A DNA stretch of 64,000 nt. It comes from an uncultured Bacteroidales bacterium. GTDB lineage: Bacteria > Bacteroidota > Bacteroidia > Bacteroidales > F082. Location of the stretch: the NCBI GenBank assembly GCA_900318265.1, contig ONKA01000003.1, positions 124,001-188,000 of the forward strand, given 5' to 3'. Position 1 is the first letter of the stretch, and each line of letters begins with the position of its first letter. A program made the position numbers and the translations under genes. This document shows positions 63,447 through 64,000 of the stretch, piece by piece. The notes under the pieces are model-generated. The model saw only the letters and a list, made by a program, of their open reading frames with translations. It was not told the DNA's origin and made no database searches.

Positions 63447-64000
63447 TGAAGCAAAATATAACTGATATTTTTGTTGATAACCTTATTCAATTCTCTAAAC
63501 AAGAGTTCTCTTCAGAAGCCATATTACACGCAAAGAAATGTGTGTTAGATTATATTGGAGTGACATTGGCTGGGGCGAAAGAATATAAATATGAAGAAGA
63601 TCTGCTGTTGGATACCTGGATGGGAGAGAAGGGTGTTTCCACAATCATTGGTCGAAGTGAAAAAATATCTTCTTCTGTTGCCGCCTTAATCAATGGAATT
63701 AGTTCACATGCTGTTGAGTTGGATGATGGACAACGATTTGGGAATATTCATCCAGGTGCACCTGTGATTTCTGCATTATTGTCGGTTGGTGAGATAAACA
63801 ATTTGAGTTTGAAGGATTTGTGGATTGGTGTTTTGACTGGATATGAATGTATATTAAGACTGGCGTGCAGCATCCAACCTAGCCATAAATTGAAGGGGTT
63901 CCACGCAACTGGCCCTTGTGGAACAATAGGTGCTGCAATGGGTTTAGCGGCCATGTTACAGTTTAATAGGAATCAATTCAAGTCCACATTATCAACAGCT
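63446..64000 (+). CDS. MmgE/PrpD-family protein, N-terminal part
   Basis: The first 185 codons; the gene leaves the window at the right edge. VLDYIGVTLAG near residue 35, SSHAVELDDGQRFGNIHPGAPV in two pieces, and FHATGPCGTIGAAMGLA match the 2-methylcitrate dehydratase/PrpD and cis-aconitate decarboxylase group. This again suggests dicarboxylic or tricarboxylic acid chemistry in the operon. Start by TAATG overlap. Confidence 0.88.
   Translation, partial: MKQNITDIFVDNLIQFSKQEFSSEAILHAKKCVLDYIGVTLAGAKEYKYEEDLLLDTWMGEKGVSTIIGRSEKISSSVAALINGISSHAVELDDGQRFGNIHPGAPVISALLSVGEINNLSLKDLWIGVLTGYECILRLACSIQPSHKLKGFHATGPCGTIGAAMGLAAMLQFNRNQFKSTLSTA

Overview
This 64 kb window looks like a chromosomal segment of a gut- or rumen-type Bacteroidales bacterium (phylum Bacteroidota). 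The evidence is a gliding/T9SS-type lipoprotein (GldH), a secreted peptidase with a type IX sorting tail, a RicT (PSP1) protein next to gldH, a DUF4954 protein, a LemA lipoprotein, and many start regions carrying the Bacteroidota -7 box TAnnTTTG.

Layout. About 1-24.5 kb is conserved housekeeping DNA on both strands: a truncated BamA-like outer-membrane protein, mntP, a U32 protein, a PHP phosphatase, purC, phoH, a SAM hydrolase, a PAP2 phosphatase, obgE, a class A PBP, gldH, ricT, lemA, glmS, tRNA-Leu, prs, rplY, pth, a THUMP methyltransferase, gltX, an AsmA-like protein, an M28 peptidase and tsaB. About 24.6-43.2 kb is sugar-nucleotide DNA loaded with repeats: an orphan N6 DNA methylase, a GIY-YIG nuclease, galE, DUF4954, nagB, WlbA-like and WbpA-like dehydrogenases, two GxxExxY (PDDEXK-type) proteins, a PIG-L-type protein, pnuC, rfbB, an AAA ATPase, a UDP-glucose dehydrogenase and a UDP-glucuronate 4-epimerase. 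About 43.8-64 kb is a one-direction, tightly packed surface-polysaccharide operon, AT-rich in parts, that runs off the right edge.

How the operon seems to work. A PglF-like 4,6-dehydratase and a PglE-like aminotransferase should make a 4-amino-4,6-dideoxy sugar nucleotide. A dedicated mini type II fatty acid synthase (two KAS III, two ketoreductases, a malonyltransferase and an ACP, with no dehydratase or enoyl reductase) plus a left-handed beta-helix acyltransferase would supply a hydroxylated short acyl group for that amine. The 3,5-dihydroxyhexanoyl group known from some Bacteroidota O-antigens is a natural candidate. A second module (PLP enzyme, two ATP-grasp ligases, a U32-like TIM barrel, an HpcH/HpaI lyase, an Fe-S hydro-lyase pair, a 2-hydroxyacid dehydrogenase and MmgE/PrpD) points to hydroxy-dicarboxylate chemistry. 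A pyruvyl transferase and a Wzx flippase are present. No glycosyltransferase was recognised in the window.

The most unusual feature is the repeat load. At least four palindromic repeat families occur. Three small nuclease-like genes (GIY-YIG at 26.4 kb, GxxExxY at 34.1 kb, GxxExxY at 37.3 kb) are each bracketed by copies of a different family. Palindromes sit in frame inside at least five protein genes, and one has replaced the 3' end of a tRNA-Pro. Heptamer tandem tracts lie in front of many genes. All function calls come from reading the sequence; no database search was run.
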